This document shows, piece by piece, positions 7,039 through 17,087 of a stretch of DNA of 64,000 nucleotides. The DNA comes from a virus, in the IMG/VR virus record IMGVR_UViG_3300020214_000007, positions 1 through 64,000 of that record, one strand, 5' to 3'. The stretch's first letter is position 1, and each line of letters opens with the position of its first letter. The notes under the pieces are model-generated. The model did not search any database, was not told the origin of the DNA, and was given only the letters and a program-made list of their open reading frames with translations. The translations under genes and the position numbers were made by a program.

Positions 7039-10000
7039 CTAACTCCATGTACTTATTAATTCATTAATTTTATCTTCTATTTTTAACGATGTTGTTTTCT
7101 TGAAACGAAAGGTAACTTTTTTATTGTTTTCCATGTAAGAAAAGAAAACATTTATTGGACCATTTGTTGATTCAATTATATCATAAATAGTTTGAACTAG
7201 CTCCATACTAGGCGATTTAGAAAGATTTAAATTTATTGATTGAACCCCAACAGCTTTTGCTGGATCTATTTTATCGATAGAGTTAAAAAATATTTTTACT
7301 GTGGCTATTTCATCTTTATTTTCTTTATTAATAGACCCAGTAACAACAACTATATCACCCCCTAAAAAGAAATCATCAGCTATATTTTTAGACTCTCTTG
7401 GAAAAACAACGACCTCCATTTCCCCAGTCAGATCTTCAACTATAAACTTAAACATTTTCTGACCCTTTTTGGTAATAATTTTTTTAACCCCCGTAATTAT
7501 TCCACCTATTTTAACATTCGCACCACTGGACATTTCGCAAGCGTCCTGTATCTTTACGGTAATATCTTTTTGTAAAAAGTCCCATATGCCCTCAATTGGA
7601 TGCTTAGATACGTATATGCCCAATTCTTGTTTTTCTTTTTCTAATATATCTAACTCATATTTTCTTGTCATATCAAATTCTTCGGCCAAATGAATAAGCT
7701 CATCTAAAGCACCGGCCCCTGCAAGATGCTCAAGTGTTGATTTTTTTAATATAGCTGTATCAGTTCTTCTAAAAAAATCGTACATATTTAAATATGGTTT
7801 TTGAACATCTCTACAATTAATTACCGCATCTGCTATGGATTCACCAATACCATTAATCGCAGACAATCCAAAAATAATCGTATTGTCATCAATAACTTCA
7901 AAATCTTTATTTGATTTGTTAATTGATGGTGGAAGCACATATATGCCAAGCTGCTTACAATCAGACAAATAAGCGGCTAATTTATCTTTATTTCCAACCA
8001 CAGAGGACATTAAAGCGGCCATATACTCTGCAGTAAAGTGAGCCTTAAGATAAGCGGTTATATACGAAACCATTGCATAACTAGCGGCATGCGCCCTGTT
8101 AAAGCCATAACCACCAAAGTATTCAATATCCGAATAGATTTTATTAGCTATTTTTTTATTTAAATTAGAATGCGATTCACATCCCCTTACGAATTTGTGT
8201 CTAAATAAAGCTATCTTATCCATAAGTTTTTTGCCAATAACTTTTCTTAAATCATCAGCCTCAGCGGAAGAAAAGCCGGCGAGCTCTCTGGACACCCCCA
8301 ATACATCTTCCTGGTACAGCATGATGCCCAATGATGATCCAAGAACTTTCTCTAACTTTGGATGATCATACAAAATTTGAGACCTTCCATGTTTTCTATC
8401 AATGTAAAGCTTATCCATTCCAGAACCCATAGGACCAGGCCTGTGTAGGGATATTAATGCCATAATATCTTCTATGGTTTTAGGCTGAAGCTGAACCATC
8501 ATATCTCGCATGCTCCTTGATTCAAGCTGGAAAACACCCATAGCCTGCCCCCTACACAGCATATCAAAGGTGCGCTTATCGTCTAATACGGTTTTATTGA
8601 TGTCGATATCGATTCCTCTTCTGTTTTTAACTAAATCAAGACAGATATCGATAACCCCAAGATTTCTTAACCCAAGAAAATCTATTTTAAGCAGGCCGCA
8701 CTGCTCAACCCTACTCATGTCCCATTGGGTTACAACTGGCTTATCTATACCCTTTTGCATTATCGGTAAATAATCCATTAGGGGGTTACGCGATATAACG
8801 ACTCCGGCTGCGTGTATGCCAGTTTGTCTCACTAGATTTTCTAATCCAAACGCTGCGTCTATAATTTCTTTTGCCTGTGAATCTTTTGTATAAATCGAAG
8901 AAAACTCCTGCACCCCCATGCATTCGCTTAAATCTTTTGAAATACCCAGTACGGGTGGTGGAATAAGCTTAGCCACTTTATCGCCGGCGGAAAAATCGTA
9001 ACCAAGAGCCCTAGCGGCGTCTCTAATGGACTGTCTGGCGCCAGTTCTATTAAATGTGCAAATATGCGCTACTCGATCATCGCCGTATTTAAATCTAGCG
9101 TATTCAATAACCTTATCCCTATGCCTATCGTCAAAGTCAAGATCAATATCGGGCATTGATTTTCTTCCTTCAACTAAAAATCTTTCAAATAATAAACCAA
9201 ACTTAATTGGATCAAGATTTGTAATATCAAAAGCATATGACAAAACGCTGCCAGCTGCAGAGCCCCTGCCCCATCCAACCCTTATATTATTTAATTTAGC
9301 CCATCTGACAAGGTCGGACACAACCAAAAAGTATTCTGGAAATCCCATATCTTTTACAACTTTTATCTCATGATTTGCTCGCTGAATAATGGCTTCAGAA
9401 AGTTCATTACCATATCTATTTCGTAGTCCGTCCCAAGCTAATCGCTCAAAATATTGAGTTGATGTTTCATTTGTTGGAATTGGAAAATTTGGAAAGTGAA
9501 TTTCCCCAAATTTTAAGTTTACATCAATCATATCACAAACTGACATAGTATTTTTTAACCAATCAGCGTTGAATAACATCTCCATATCTTGATAAGATTT
9601 TAAATAAAAATTATCACCCAAAAAAGAAAATCTATTGGGAGTATATACATTAGAGTTGGTGGCCACACATAGCATTATGTCGTGCGCCCTAGCATCGTGC
9701 TGATGCACGTAATGACAATCGTTAGTTGGTACTACCTTGGCGCCAATTACTTTTGCTATGTCTAAAAGTTTATTTAAAATTTTTCTCTGTTCTGTTATAC
9801 CGTGATCTTGTATTTCTATAAAATAGTTTTCTTTACCTACAATGCTTTGCATTTTGTATGCGGCCTCTAGGGCAAAACTATAATCATTTCTTAGAAGTGC
9901 TTGACAAACCTCGCTGTTTAGACAGCCAGATAAAACAATAATTTCTTCAGAATATTGAGAGATTAAATCATGATCCAATCTAGGTTTTACGTAATATCCT

Positions 10001-10366
10001 TCCAAGAAAGATTTAGAGGACATTTTAATAATATTATGATAACCAACATTATTTTTTGCCAGTATTGTTATATGATACGGACCCCTTTGTTCCCACTCGT
10101 TTTTAGATGGACCAGACCTCTCCTCTTCATCCTTATCAAATCTGGTTTTTCTAGCTTGATAAAATTCACTTCCGAAGAATCGGTTTAATACCAACAGCGG
10201 TGGCGGTATCGTAAAAGTCAGGCCATGAATGTATATTGCCATGATCCGTTGTAGCTAGACCCGACATACCAAGCGACTTAGCTCTATCTAAATATTTTCC
10301 TATATCACCGTGTCCATCTAGCATAGAAAAAACTGTATGATTGTGTAAATTAGTCCAATTTTTCAC
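7039..10366 (-). CDS. dnaE: DNA polymerase III alpha subunit (DnaE type), one CGG +1 shift, 1108 residues
   Basis: C-family replicative DNA polymerase. N-terminal PHP domain begins NLHNHTVFSMLDG, contains TTDHGN (about 39-44), and the shift at CGG 10174-10172 gives KPIL-G-SEFYQA, matching the family KPIxGxE segment. The catalytic PDIDLDFDD is at about 403-411, preceded by GWGRGSAAGS and followed by MGVFQLES. A helix-hairpin-helix (INGIGESIADAV) lies near 840 and an OB-fold near 950. Start is GTG at 10366 after AGAGGA, overlapping the previous stop (GTGA). Without the shift only a 66-residue fragment is made, so phage replication needs recoding. About ten out-of-frame CGG triplets and no other in-frame one were found. 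Confidence 0.95.
10172..10174 (-). other. CGG +1 recoding site (DNA polymerase)
   Basis: CTT-CGG-AAG; Gly65. Zero frame hits TGA one codon later. The recoded Gly is a conserved glycine of the PHP domain. Confidence 0.95.
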
Positions 10367-10560
10367 TGAATTCCTCTTTGTCTTTTAATATCATCTAACA
10401 CTTTTTGTTTATCTTTTCTGTAACAGACAATTACAACCCCCGCACAATACCTACACACTGAAGGTTTTCCGGCTTGGGCAAACGGACTGGCATACATCGA
10501 CCTATCAGACTGCTCAGTACCGCAGTCAGAACAAAGACCAATTACATCATCGTCTGACAT
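10363..10560 (-). CDS. Small zinc-binding protein, 65 residues
   Basis: Two CxxC pairs, CSDC and CRYC about 27 residues apart, form a likely zinc ribbon, followed by a basic C-terminus (YRKDKQKVLDDIKRQ). It overlaps the primase stop at its start and the polymerase GTG at its end, so translation of all three is coupled. Possible replication accessory; not assigned to a family. Confidence 0.7.
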   Translation of the reverse strand: MSDDDVIGLCSDCGTEQSDRSMYASPFAQAGKPSVCRYCAGVVIVCYRKDKQKVLDDIKRQRGIQ

Positions 10561-11749
10561 TTGTATCCCTTATAGTTTTGTAGGCAAATCGAACCGGAGA
10601 AGGTGAAGACTGCTCGTTTGTTTCAAAAAGTTTATCACCTATTCTAACCCACTTATTCTTTTTTTCCAAAGCACAATTTCCACACCCAACCCCTACGGCG
10701 TTGGCTCTGTCACACGTATACGGCCTGCCGCCAATACCCAACTCTCTTCTTCTAATCCAGTCATTAATGTGTCCGGTAGATTTTTCAAAATTATAATCAT
10801 CACAATTACTAAGTATTTCATGCAAATATTTAATAGAATCTATATTATAAGTTAATATAGAACACAAAAACAACCTTGCCTCATGTTCTAATCCTTTATT
10901 ATTTATAGCTTGTTCATGCAACCTCTTTATTGCGGGACAATTTTTCCATAAATTTTCTTTTTCAAATGACTTTTGTTTTTCGCTAAAAGCTTTTAACTTA
11001 CTTGAACCATACTTATTAAATGATTCTAGAAAGTCTTTTGGTTTTGTTTTTTCTTCTTCCATCTGATATGTGAATTGCCTATACCACTCATTGGCAGATA
11101 GCGAAAAATGTTGCTCCTCAACAGTATTCTTTCTTTGAATAGAACAATAAGAAATTATAGAATCTATATTTGAATTTAAAATCTCTTTAGGAATAATGTT
11201 TTTATATAAACCAGTAGACTGATGCTTAGATCCGGGTAAACGCCACATTCTCCTCATGTCATAAACCGCAAAGTCTAAAGATTCTATTAAGTATTTTTCT
11301 TTTATTTTTGTTGCAATGTACCTAAATATTTTGGGAAGTTCATTTGTTGGATTAATTCCTAAAGCCACAGCCTCACATTCAATATGAAAACCTTTTTTAC
11401 CAGTAAAATATACAACAACAGATTGCTCGGGAATAAATTTTATTAAATAATTATGCAGAAATATAACTTCTTTATGACATTTATTTATATCTTCGTTATC
11501 TAAATCGAAATAAAGCGAACCCAATCTACTGCATTTATCTATCTCTTTTGAGTTGTAATGCCAAACGGAGGTATATAAACCGATATTATTGTGCAGTTTT
11601 CTATACTCATCAATATTATTCATATCATAAAATACTGGATTATCACCCACCTTGTCTCTTATAACCCTGTCAAGAGACGGCACATATCTGGCTACCTCTA
11701 CATATTTCCATTGATTAAGAAACTTTGTTTCATCATTTGAAAGTTTCAT
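10547..11749 (-). CDS. Archaeo-eukaryotic-type (AEP/PrimPol) primase, 400 residues
   Basis: Primase that would make RNA or DNA primers. AEP hallmarks: YFDLDNED near residue 80 (metal-binding acidic motif), YFTGKKGFHIE at about 116-126 (the sxKGxH nucleotide-binding motif), and MRRMWRLPGSKH near 168. Toward the C-terminus are cysteines in TCDRANAVGVGCGNC that could bind zinc. It is the operon neighbour of a bacterial-type polymerase and helicase, an AEP with DnaE/DnaB mixture seen in some phages. Active-site motifs are visible; processivity and primer type are unknown. Confidence 0.82.
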   Translation of the reverse strand: MKLSNDETKFLNQWKYVEVARYVPSLDRVIRDKVGDNPVFYDMNNIDEYRKLHNNIGLYTSVWHYNSKEIDKCSRLGSLYFDLDNEDINKCHKEVIFLHNYLIKFIPEQSVVVYFTGKKGFHIECEAVALGINPTNELPKIFRYIATKIKEKYLIESLDFAVYDMRRMWRLPGSKHQSTGLYKNIIPKEILNSNIDSIISYCSIQRKNTVEEQHFSLSANEWYRQFTYQMEEEKTKPKDFLESFNKYGSSKLKAFSEKQKSFEKENLWKNCPAIKRLHEQAINNKGLEHEARLFLCSILTYNIDSIKYLHEILSNCDDYNFEKSTGHINDWIRRRELGIGGRPYTCDRANAVGVGCGNCALEKKNKWVRIGDKLFETNEQSSPSPVRFAYKTIRDTNVRR

Positions 11750-11919
11750 TTAATAGAAACCTTCCCAATCTTTTCGTTGTAATTCCATACAGTATATTTA
11801 CGGGCAGGATTCATTTCTCCACTGTAAGATCTATAATAAACTGATTCATTAATATATAGTTCTAATGAGCTTAGTAACAGTAATCGCTTTTGCAGAACGT
11901 TATTTTGATTTCTTGTCAT
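11746..11919 (-). CDS. Hypothetical protein, 57 residues
   Basis: Preferred start ATG at 11919 (MTRNQNNVLQ), overlapping the HD gene's end by 20 bases; a longer frame starts at 11940. The stop overlaps the primase ATG by four bases. Sequence ends with YTVWNYNEKIGKVSIK, no known motif. Its coupling to both neighbours supports reality. Confidence 0.55.
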   Translation of the reverse strand: MTRNQNNVLQKRLLLLSSLELYINESVYYRSYSGEMNPARKYTVWNYNEKIGKVSIK

Positions 11920-12586
11920 CTGGTTTCCACCTATGCTCAATTATAGTTTCGCCATCAACTATCATGTGAAGTTTTGAAGATATATTATCCGCAAGATGAA
12001 CTATCATTTCCAGATGAGTTCCCGGTATTGTCTCTGGAATGGGAGACCATGGACCAAGATGACATCTAATAAGCCTCATTATATCTTGAACCGTTTTACC
12101 ATCAATGTACAGGGTTGTAGAAGAAGCTTCTGAAGAATATTTTTTATCCTCTTCAATACACCACGAAACAAATTTTTCTACAGTATATGGATGAAAAGGA
12201 TCATAAACATGCGAATTGCTTTCCCCCCCCTTTATACCCTTGGTTATGTCGTGCAATAGCAGTGCGGCATAAACCAAATCACTATCTTCTATTTCTAAAC
12301 TATACGATGCGCATAGTATTTTTGCAGCTCGAACCGCCCTTTGAGTGTGAAGAACATTCCCACCCTGACCATGTTCATCAATGGGATGATATTTTTTAGA
12401 AAAACTAGAAGGAATAATCCAAAAATCTTCACATTTTAAAAGAACAGATCTAACAAAATTTTTTATATGAACTGATGAAATTAAATTGATCTCCCCTAAA
12501 AGGGGGGAGAGAATTTTATCCTCTTCTTTATTTTCTTTTAAAAAAATATCTTCATCCAAAAGTTTATCTAGTATAGATTTTTTCAT
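11900..12586 (-). CDS. HD-domain phosphohydrolase, 228 residues
   Basis: HD metal-dependent phosphohydrolase. Visible pieces: a leading His in NVLHTQRAVRAAKIL, the HD doublet in ALLLHDITKG (about residues 108-117), a further His in LIRCHLGPWSP and an Asp in VHLADNISSK. These fit the four-residue H...HD...D set. Likely hydrolyses a nucleotide or signalling nucleotide; the substrate cannot be told. It sits between the primase-side genes and the Cas4-like gene. Confidence 0.8.
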   Translation of the reverse strand: MKKSILDKLLDEDIFLKENKEEDKILSPLLGEINLISSVHIKNFVRSVLLKCEDFWIIPSSFSKKYHPIDEHGQGGNVLHTQRAVRAAKILCASYSLEIEDSDLVYAALLLHDITKGIKGGESNSHVYDPFHPYTVEKFVSWCIEEDKKYSSEASSTTLYIDGKTVQDIMRLIRCHLGPWSPIPETIPGTHLEMIVHLADNISSKLHMIVDGETIIEHRWKPDDKKSK

Positions 12587-12771
12587 TTTTTATCTCCATC
12601 AAAACCAAAATCATATTTGTTAATTAAGGTTTCATACTCTTTGTCTATAAGATAGTAAATAAATTTAGCTGGATCAAAAAATCCCGTTAAATTACTCATA
12701 TAGTTTATTTTATCAGTTAATTCATTTGTAAATAAAATTCCAAGTCTTCCTTTTTCACGCCTTTTTGACAT
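12583..12771 (-). CDS. Small basic protein, 62 residues
   Basis: Start ATG at 12771 (MSKRREKGRLG), which overlaps the end of the Cas4-like gene; the frame extended to 12867 lies wholly inside that gene. The product has a basic N-terminus and a helical YLIDKEYETLINKY region, resembling ribbon-helix-helix-size proteins but without a clear motif. Its stop overlaps the HD gene's ATG. Confidence 0.55.
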   Translation of the reverse strand: MSKRREKGRLGILFTNELTDKINYMSNLTGFFDPAKFIYYLIDKEYETLINKYDFGFDGDKK

Positions 12772-13546
12772 TTTTCCACCCCTTCCACTTTGAGCACGGC
12801 TTATCAAATGGGCACTTTTTACAGTACCAAGTAAGACCTCTTCTTGGGACAAAAGACTGTTCATCAACTATTTCCTCTGCCCAAAATTCTAGTGCCATAA
12901 GGTCCTCCTCTTGTATATCAAATTCTTGAAAAGATATTTTTGGTTGAACAAAGTCAATATAACCAAATTTTGTTTGTTGAATCCTGGTAGGATTTTTAAA
13001 TAAGTATGCGTGTTTCATTGCGGCAAAGTCTACCTCATACATGTTTTGATGACTGTCTTTATAATTAAATAAAAATTTAATTACGTAACATTTTTTGTTC
13101 TTAATCAAAATAACATCAAAAATATATTTTATCTTAACCCTTTTCCCAAGAGGAACTACGCATTCTTCATTAATTGATATTGGTATATAGTCTTGATGAC
13201 TAAAATTTTTATGAAAAGAAAGAAGTAAGGCGGCTGCCCTAGTCGTTAAGCTGGCATTGTTTCCGTACGCACTTTCGTGTTTTTCGGTAATAATATCGTA
13301 ATCAGAAATATCACTAGCAAACCATAATTTCTCCCATCTATTTAATAAAGACGCATATGAAGGAGCATATCCTCCCTGTTTTTTATAAAAAAAATAATAA
13401 ATAATTTCCTTTATGGTGTTTTCAAATCTTTCGGAAATAAAATCCCTAGCGTGAATTTTTTCTGATAAATTATCCTCGTGTCTATATTTGTACAATAAGG
13501 CGCATGTTTGATAATCTTTAATAGATTGTATATTAATTAATTTCAT
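12755..13546 (-). CDS. Second Cas4-like protein, catalytic core apparently degraded
   Basis: 263 residues with Cas4/RecB-like framing: an N-terminal Cys in YQTCALLYKYR and a C-terminal Cys cluster WYCKKCPFDKPC, which suggests an iron-sulphur site. The core strand reads YIFDVILI (Asp kept) then CYVIKFLFNYK, where the usual acidic residue two before the Lys is replaced by Val, so nuclease activity is doubtful. It may be a structural paralogue of the 5471-6272 enzyme. Gene abuts the helicase start. Confidence 0.75.
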   Translation of the reverse strand: MKLINIQSIKDYQTCALLYKYRHEDNLSEKIHARDFISERFENTIKEIIYYFFYKKQGGYAPSYASLLNRWEKLWFASDISDYDIITEKHESAYGNNASLTTRAAALLLSFHKNFSHQDYIPISINEECVVPLGKRVKIKYIFDVILIKNKKCYVIKFLFNYKDSHQNMYEVDFAAMKHAYLFKNPTRIQQTKFGYIDFVQPKISFQEFDIQEEDLMALEFWAEEIVDEQSFVPRRGLTWYCKKCPFDKPCSKWKGWKNVKKA

Positions 13547-15006
13547 TATGAAAAATCTCCATTATTTAGTAGGTCATCTAGTATCGATGAAGCATCGTAA
13601 GATGCTGAGGTGACCATTTCATATTCTTCATATGTCTTTTTGGAATCCACATATTTTACAAGTGGTGGCTCATAGGAAAAAGTAGAACCCGTTATTCTAT
13701 TCTTGGGTATTTGAAGCTGCATAATATTTTCATCTTCAGAATCATCTCCACTAATAAGTTTTTTCTCCGTAATGAATATAGTCACTGCACACTTCTGCTG
13801 AATAGCCAAAGACCCACCAGTATCCGACTGCATAACGACCTCTCTTCTTTCTTTCATTCTATTAGCATTTTCTTGAGCCGTAATTATAAGCACGCAGTTC
13901 ATGTCTCTTGCGAGCTTTTCTAGGCGAACCATCATCTCCTCAAACTCACCCCATCTAGCTCTTCCCCTTGATCTAGTAAACATAGACTGTATGGTATCTA
14001 TCACAATAACATCTGGAATATCTTCATTTTGCAGGAGAATTTCTCTTAACCATTTTTCAAGATCTTCAAAATACGGAGTATCCGGGTCATGCTTGACCAT
14101 AAGACGGTCACCCCACTGCAAAAGTTTGCTCATAAATAAAGACATATATTTTTTCTTATCGTCCTCATTCCAGTTATTAACCTCTGCGTAAACGTTTCTG
14201 CCTATTACTTGTGTCATTAATATTTTTTCCCAATGACTTCTAGCCTCTTCAAAATTAATATATAAAGTTTTGTAGCCATTGTCTAGCCAATTATTTACAA
14301 GACATTTGGCAAATGTGCTCTTACCCTTGCCTGAAGCCGCAATAATTGCATGCACGGACCCCCTATAAAAGCCTCCATCATTTGTATATCCCATGGCCCT
14401 ATTGAGAGATTTATATTGTGTTGGTAAAAAATCTGGAGTATCCAATAAAGAATCTATTTTTTCTATAATTTCCTTAGCCGTTACCACACCATCATAGGGA
14501 TTATAGTTGATTTGGTTTTCTAAAGTTGTTATCTCTATAGCCAAAGATGTCATCTTAGACAAATCTTCTTCAGACTTAAGTCCTTTTTGACTTAAAATAA
14601 ACTCCAACTCTTTTAGCAGGTTTTTTTGTTTAATTTTATTATGCTTATGTTTTATAACTTTCGTGACTGCTTCTGGCGTAGAAAGTTCCATTTTATTTAA
14701 AACGCCCATTATTAACTCTACGCCGGGCTGACCGTTTAACGCCTCATACAAATCGCTTTCTGTCTGCATCCAGATTTGAAATGCAACTGGATCAACTATA
14801 TCTAGCTCAGTAAATGTGGAATAGGCAATTAGAGATTTATAAAACTCATTTATTCCATTTTGACCCCCCAATAGGCCAACCATATCTGTCTGCAAATTGT
14901 TTTTAAAGAAAGATATTGCTCCCGGCTGTCTAAAAGACAACGCAAATATCTGGTATTCAATTGGATACAAATCGTTAGAAGCTTGTATCAGTGAACTATC
15001 TGTCAT
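13546..15006 (-). CDS. dnaB: DnaB-type replicative helicase, 486 residues
   Basis: RecA-fold hexameric helicase. Walker A AASGKGKSTFAK lies at about residues 223-234, Walker B VIVIDTIQSMF at about 332, and RMKERREVVMQSDTGGSLAIQQ carries the H3/H4-like and arginine-finger region of DnaB proteins. The N-terminal domain (IEYQIFALSFRQPGAISFF onward) is the typical helical hairpin type. It would load on DNA and unwind it ahead of the polymerase. Starts inside the upstream gene's last codons (overlap 11 bases). Confidence 0.88.
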   Translation of the reverse strand: MTDSSLIQASNDLYPIEYQIFALSFRQPGAISFFKNNLQTDMVGLLGGQNGINEFYKSLIAYSTFTELDIVDPVAFQIWMQTESDLYEALNGQPGVELIMGVLNKMELSTPEAVTKVIKHKHNKIKQKNLLKELEFILSQKGLKSEEDLSKMTSLAIEITTLENQINYNPYDGVVTAKEIIEKIDSLLDTPDFLPTQYKSLNRAMGYTNDGGFYRGSVHAIIAASGKGKSTFAKCLVNNWLDNGYKTLYINFEEARSHWEKILMTQVIGRNVYAEVNNWNEDDKKKYMSLFMSKLLQWGDRLMVKHDPDTPYFEDLEKWLREILLQNEDIPDVIVIDTIQSMFTRSRGRARWGEFEEMMVRLEKLARDMNCVLIITAQENANRMKERREVVMQSDTGGSLAIQQKCAVTIFITEKKLISGDDSEDENIMQLQIPKNRITGSTFSYEPPLVKYVDSKKTYEEYEMVTSASYDASSILDDLLNNGDFS

Positions 15007-15646
15007 GATACTTCTTTTTGTTTTTCATTTTTTGATACATTTCCTTTTTTCTTTTATTATATTTTTTTTTCTGTTCTTGATAGTATTTATTATTTTTTAT
15101 ACTTCTCTTTTTTGACTTCTGCCCCACTTCGGGTTTTGCGTTGCGTATCGCCTGCATTATTCTATCATATACCGCTTCTTCTGTAAGCAGATCGTTATAT
15201 CTAAAAACAATAAAAACTATTCCGAGTTCTTCACATTTTTCCGCTTTCTTTTTGTCTCTTTCAACAGCCTGATCAAAGTCATATTTTGATTCGTAGAATC
15301 TTTGCGTATAATAAAAGTGCTGTCTTCCATGAAATTCCGCTGCAATTTTATATGCAGGACAATACACATCGAGCTTCAATCTGTCGCCAATGTGATATTC
15401 GTTAATGATTTTCTGCCCAGGCAAAAGTTTCTTCACCACATGCGTTAGGGCAGATTGACCTCTGGATGATTTTTTCTTTTGTTCTTTTATCCAATTAAGA
15501 CCAAGGGAAGATATTTTTTTATTTAAACTATTATAAGATAAATTAATTTCTTTTGCTATTTCTGATAAAGTTAAATTTGAATCAAATAATAAATCTATAA
15601 GAAAAAGATCATCTTCTTTATCAGTTTTTATATGCCTTTTTATCAT
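14996..15646 (-). CDS. DUF559/VSR-like endonuclease with N-terminal helix-turn-helix, 216 residues
   Basis: The N-terminal part is a resolvase-like helix-turn-helix (LTLSEIAKEINLSYNSLNKK). The middle carries a PD-(D/E)XK signature of the DUF559 type: RLKLDVYCP (Asp) then KIAAEFHGRQHF (Glu with GxQH). A helical region with DLLTEEAVYDR follows and a very basic Lys-rich tail ends the protein (KKKYNKRKKEMYQKMK). Free-standing homing-type or repair endonuclease is the best guess. Overlaps neighbours on both sides. Confidence 0.75.
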   Translation of the reverse strand: MIKRHIKTDKEDDLFLIDLLFDSNLTLSEIAKEINLSYNSLNKKISSLGLNWIKEQKKKSSRGQSALTHVVKKLLPGQKIINEYHIGDRLKLDVYCPAYKIAAEFHGRQHFYYTQRFYESKYDFDQAVERDKKKAEKCEELGIVFIVFRYNDLLTEEAVYDRIMQAIRNAKPEVGQKSKKRSIKNNKYYQEQKKKYNKRKKEMYQKMKNKKKYHDR

Positions 15647-16304
15647 TAAGTTTTGTCCTATCTAAAGACTTAATTCTTGAAAAACTTACTATTTTTCCCA
15701 AATCAAGAATAGACAAATCAAATCTATCCCAAATTTTATGAGCCAAACCAGCCGAAAGAATCGGACAGTCTAATATAACTGTGTCGCTTTTATCTTTAAT
15801 CTTATCTAAAGAATCGCATATTTCATCAAGCTTATCGTAATAATTATTGTACGGCGCATATATGTAGGCTACTGGAAAACCCAATAATTTAGCTATATAC
15901 TTCTTATCGTTGAATGAAACAATACTAAATGAAGTATTTTTAATATAAAACTCAACAAATGAATTAAATATAAACTCGTTGGAATGATAATAGTTTTCTA
16001 ATGTAAATGAATTAAAATAAATAGAATCATCTTTGAAGATTGACAAATCTAATTCACTGTCTTTCTCCGCCGAATAAACAAATGAAGAAGGAACCGCCTT
16101 CATATAGGCTGGGTCTTTTATTGAAAAAGACCTATTAATCTCCTGTATAAAATCTGAAGGTATAGATTTTCCATCCGGCGAACTCATAGCCAACAACGCT
16201 GTCTTGGGAAAGGACACGTAAGCGTATTTGCTTCTGCCTAGCATTTTTTTTGTAAGAGTTTGAATGGTTTGTATTTGACTTGCTATTTTAATTTTATTTT
16301 TCAT
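15621..16304 (-). CDS. GT-D-fold glycosyltransferase-like protein, 227 residues
   Basis: Preferred start ATG at 16304, two bases after the previous stop. Core sequence TVILDCPILSAGLAHKIWD then DLSILDLGKIV matches the GT-D (DUF1792-type) pattern of a nucleotide-sugar domain, in which a short LDLG-type segment ends the sheet. Two further glycosyltransferase genes lie nearby, so sugar addition to phage DNA, virion or host surface is likely. Acceptor unknown. Confidence 0.6.
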   Translation of the reverse strand: MKNKIKIASQIQTIQTLTKKMLGRSKYAYVSFPKTALLAMSSPDGKSIPSDFIQEINRSFSIKDPAYMKAVPSSFVYSAEKDSELDLSIFKDDSIYFNSFTLENYYHSNEFIFNSFVEFYIKNTSFSIVSFNDKKYIAKLLGFPVAYIYAPYNNYYDKLDEICDSLDKIKDKSDTVILDCPILSAGLAHKIWDRFDLSILDLGKIVSFSRIKSLDRTKLNDKKAYKN

Positions 16305-16305
16305 A

Positions 16306-17016
16306 TTATACTCCAAAATTTCCCCAATTAATTAGTGTTGGATTTTGATCCATTATTGATTGTATATGTTTTATATTGTGAAATTCACCCTTATCTATTG
16401 TTAAATACCTTTTATATTTTAATATTTTGTCTTCATCTCTTTGATATCCTAAGTGTTTCATTATTAAACCAGAATTTAACCAATAATTTCGTTCTCTTAC
16501 CCAATCCGCAACATATGATGGTTCTGAACCACAGGCAAGTCGTTTATTTAAAAAACCACCATTTTGTTTAAATCTAAAAATTCTTAAACTATTATTTGGA
16601 GCCCATAATTTATCTTGCCTATACTGTTTTTCATTCCACATATGATAAAATTTAACATTTACAACATCGTATTCAGAATTATCTAAAATACTTTTAATAT
16701 TTAAGCTAGAAAGATCGTCTTTTATATACAGCATTTCGTCGCAATCAATGGCGATAATCCAGTCGCCGACTTTTGCGTGTTCACAAAGATTACCCCAGGC
16801 AAAAGCGCGTAGCTGCCCTTCATGTTTTGCAAAAAGCGGTTCTGGGGTTTGATAGGTTATACAGTACTGGCTCGCCAAAAATGGAGTATTATCCTCAGAA
16901 CAATCATCAGTAAAAATAATATTATCAACCTGAGAAGATAATCTTCTTAAGACTTCCTCTAAAAATCTACCCTGTTCATCTCTGCCAACTACTTGGGCAT
17001 AAATTTTCGTATTCAT
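16306..17016 (-). CDS. Family 2 glycosyltransferase, 236 residues
   Basis: GT-A fold inverting glycosyltransferase. N-terminal nucleotide-binding strand with VVGRDEQGRFLEEVL, then the DDCSEDNT loop and the metal-binding DxD within AIDCDEML. A mixed C-terminus includes RNYWLNSGLIMKHLGY. Starts after a hairpin (17041-17070), so it probably begins a separately controlled operon with the gene at 15621. Sugar donor and acceptor unknown. Confidence 0.85.
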   Translation of the reverse strand: MNTKIYAQVVGRDEQGRFLEEVLRRLSSQVDNIIFTDDCSEDNTPFLASQYCITYQTPEPLFAKHEGQLRAFAWGNLCEHAKVGDWIIAIDCDEMLYIKDDLSSLNIKSILDNSEYDVVNVKFYHMWNEKQYRQDKLWAPNNSLRIFRFKQNGGFLNKRLACGSEPSYVADWVRERNYWLNSGLIMKHLGYQRDEDKILKYKRYLTIDKGEFHNIKHIQSIMDQNPTLINWGNFGV

Positions 17017-17040
17017 AAAATTTCCCTAAATAAAGAAGGA

Positions 17041-17070
17041 GAGAGCGCTGATCACACCAACAGCGCTCTC
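17041..17070 (-). terminator. Probable intrinsic terminator after the 17088-17270 gene
   Basis: Perfect 10-bp stem GAGAGCGCTG / CAGCGCTCTC with a 10-base loop, followed on the minus strand by the T-rich TTCTTTATTT. It separates the small gene to its right from the glycosyltransferase genes. Confidence 0.75.
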
Positions 17071-17087
17071 CCCCTAGTGGTTAACTA

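Noticed and set aside
7460-9400. Plus-strand reading frames over 60 codons within the polymerase and structural genes
   Set aside because: They are antisense shadows with Cys/Ser/Leu-rich composition and no ribosome binding sites.
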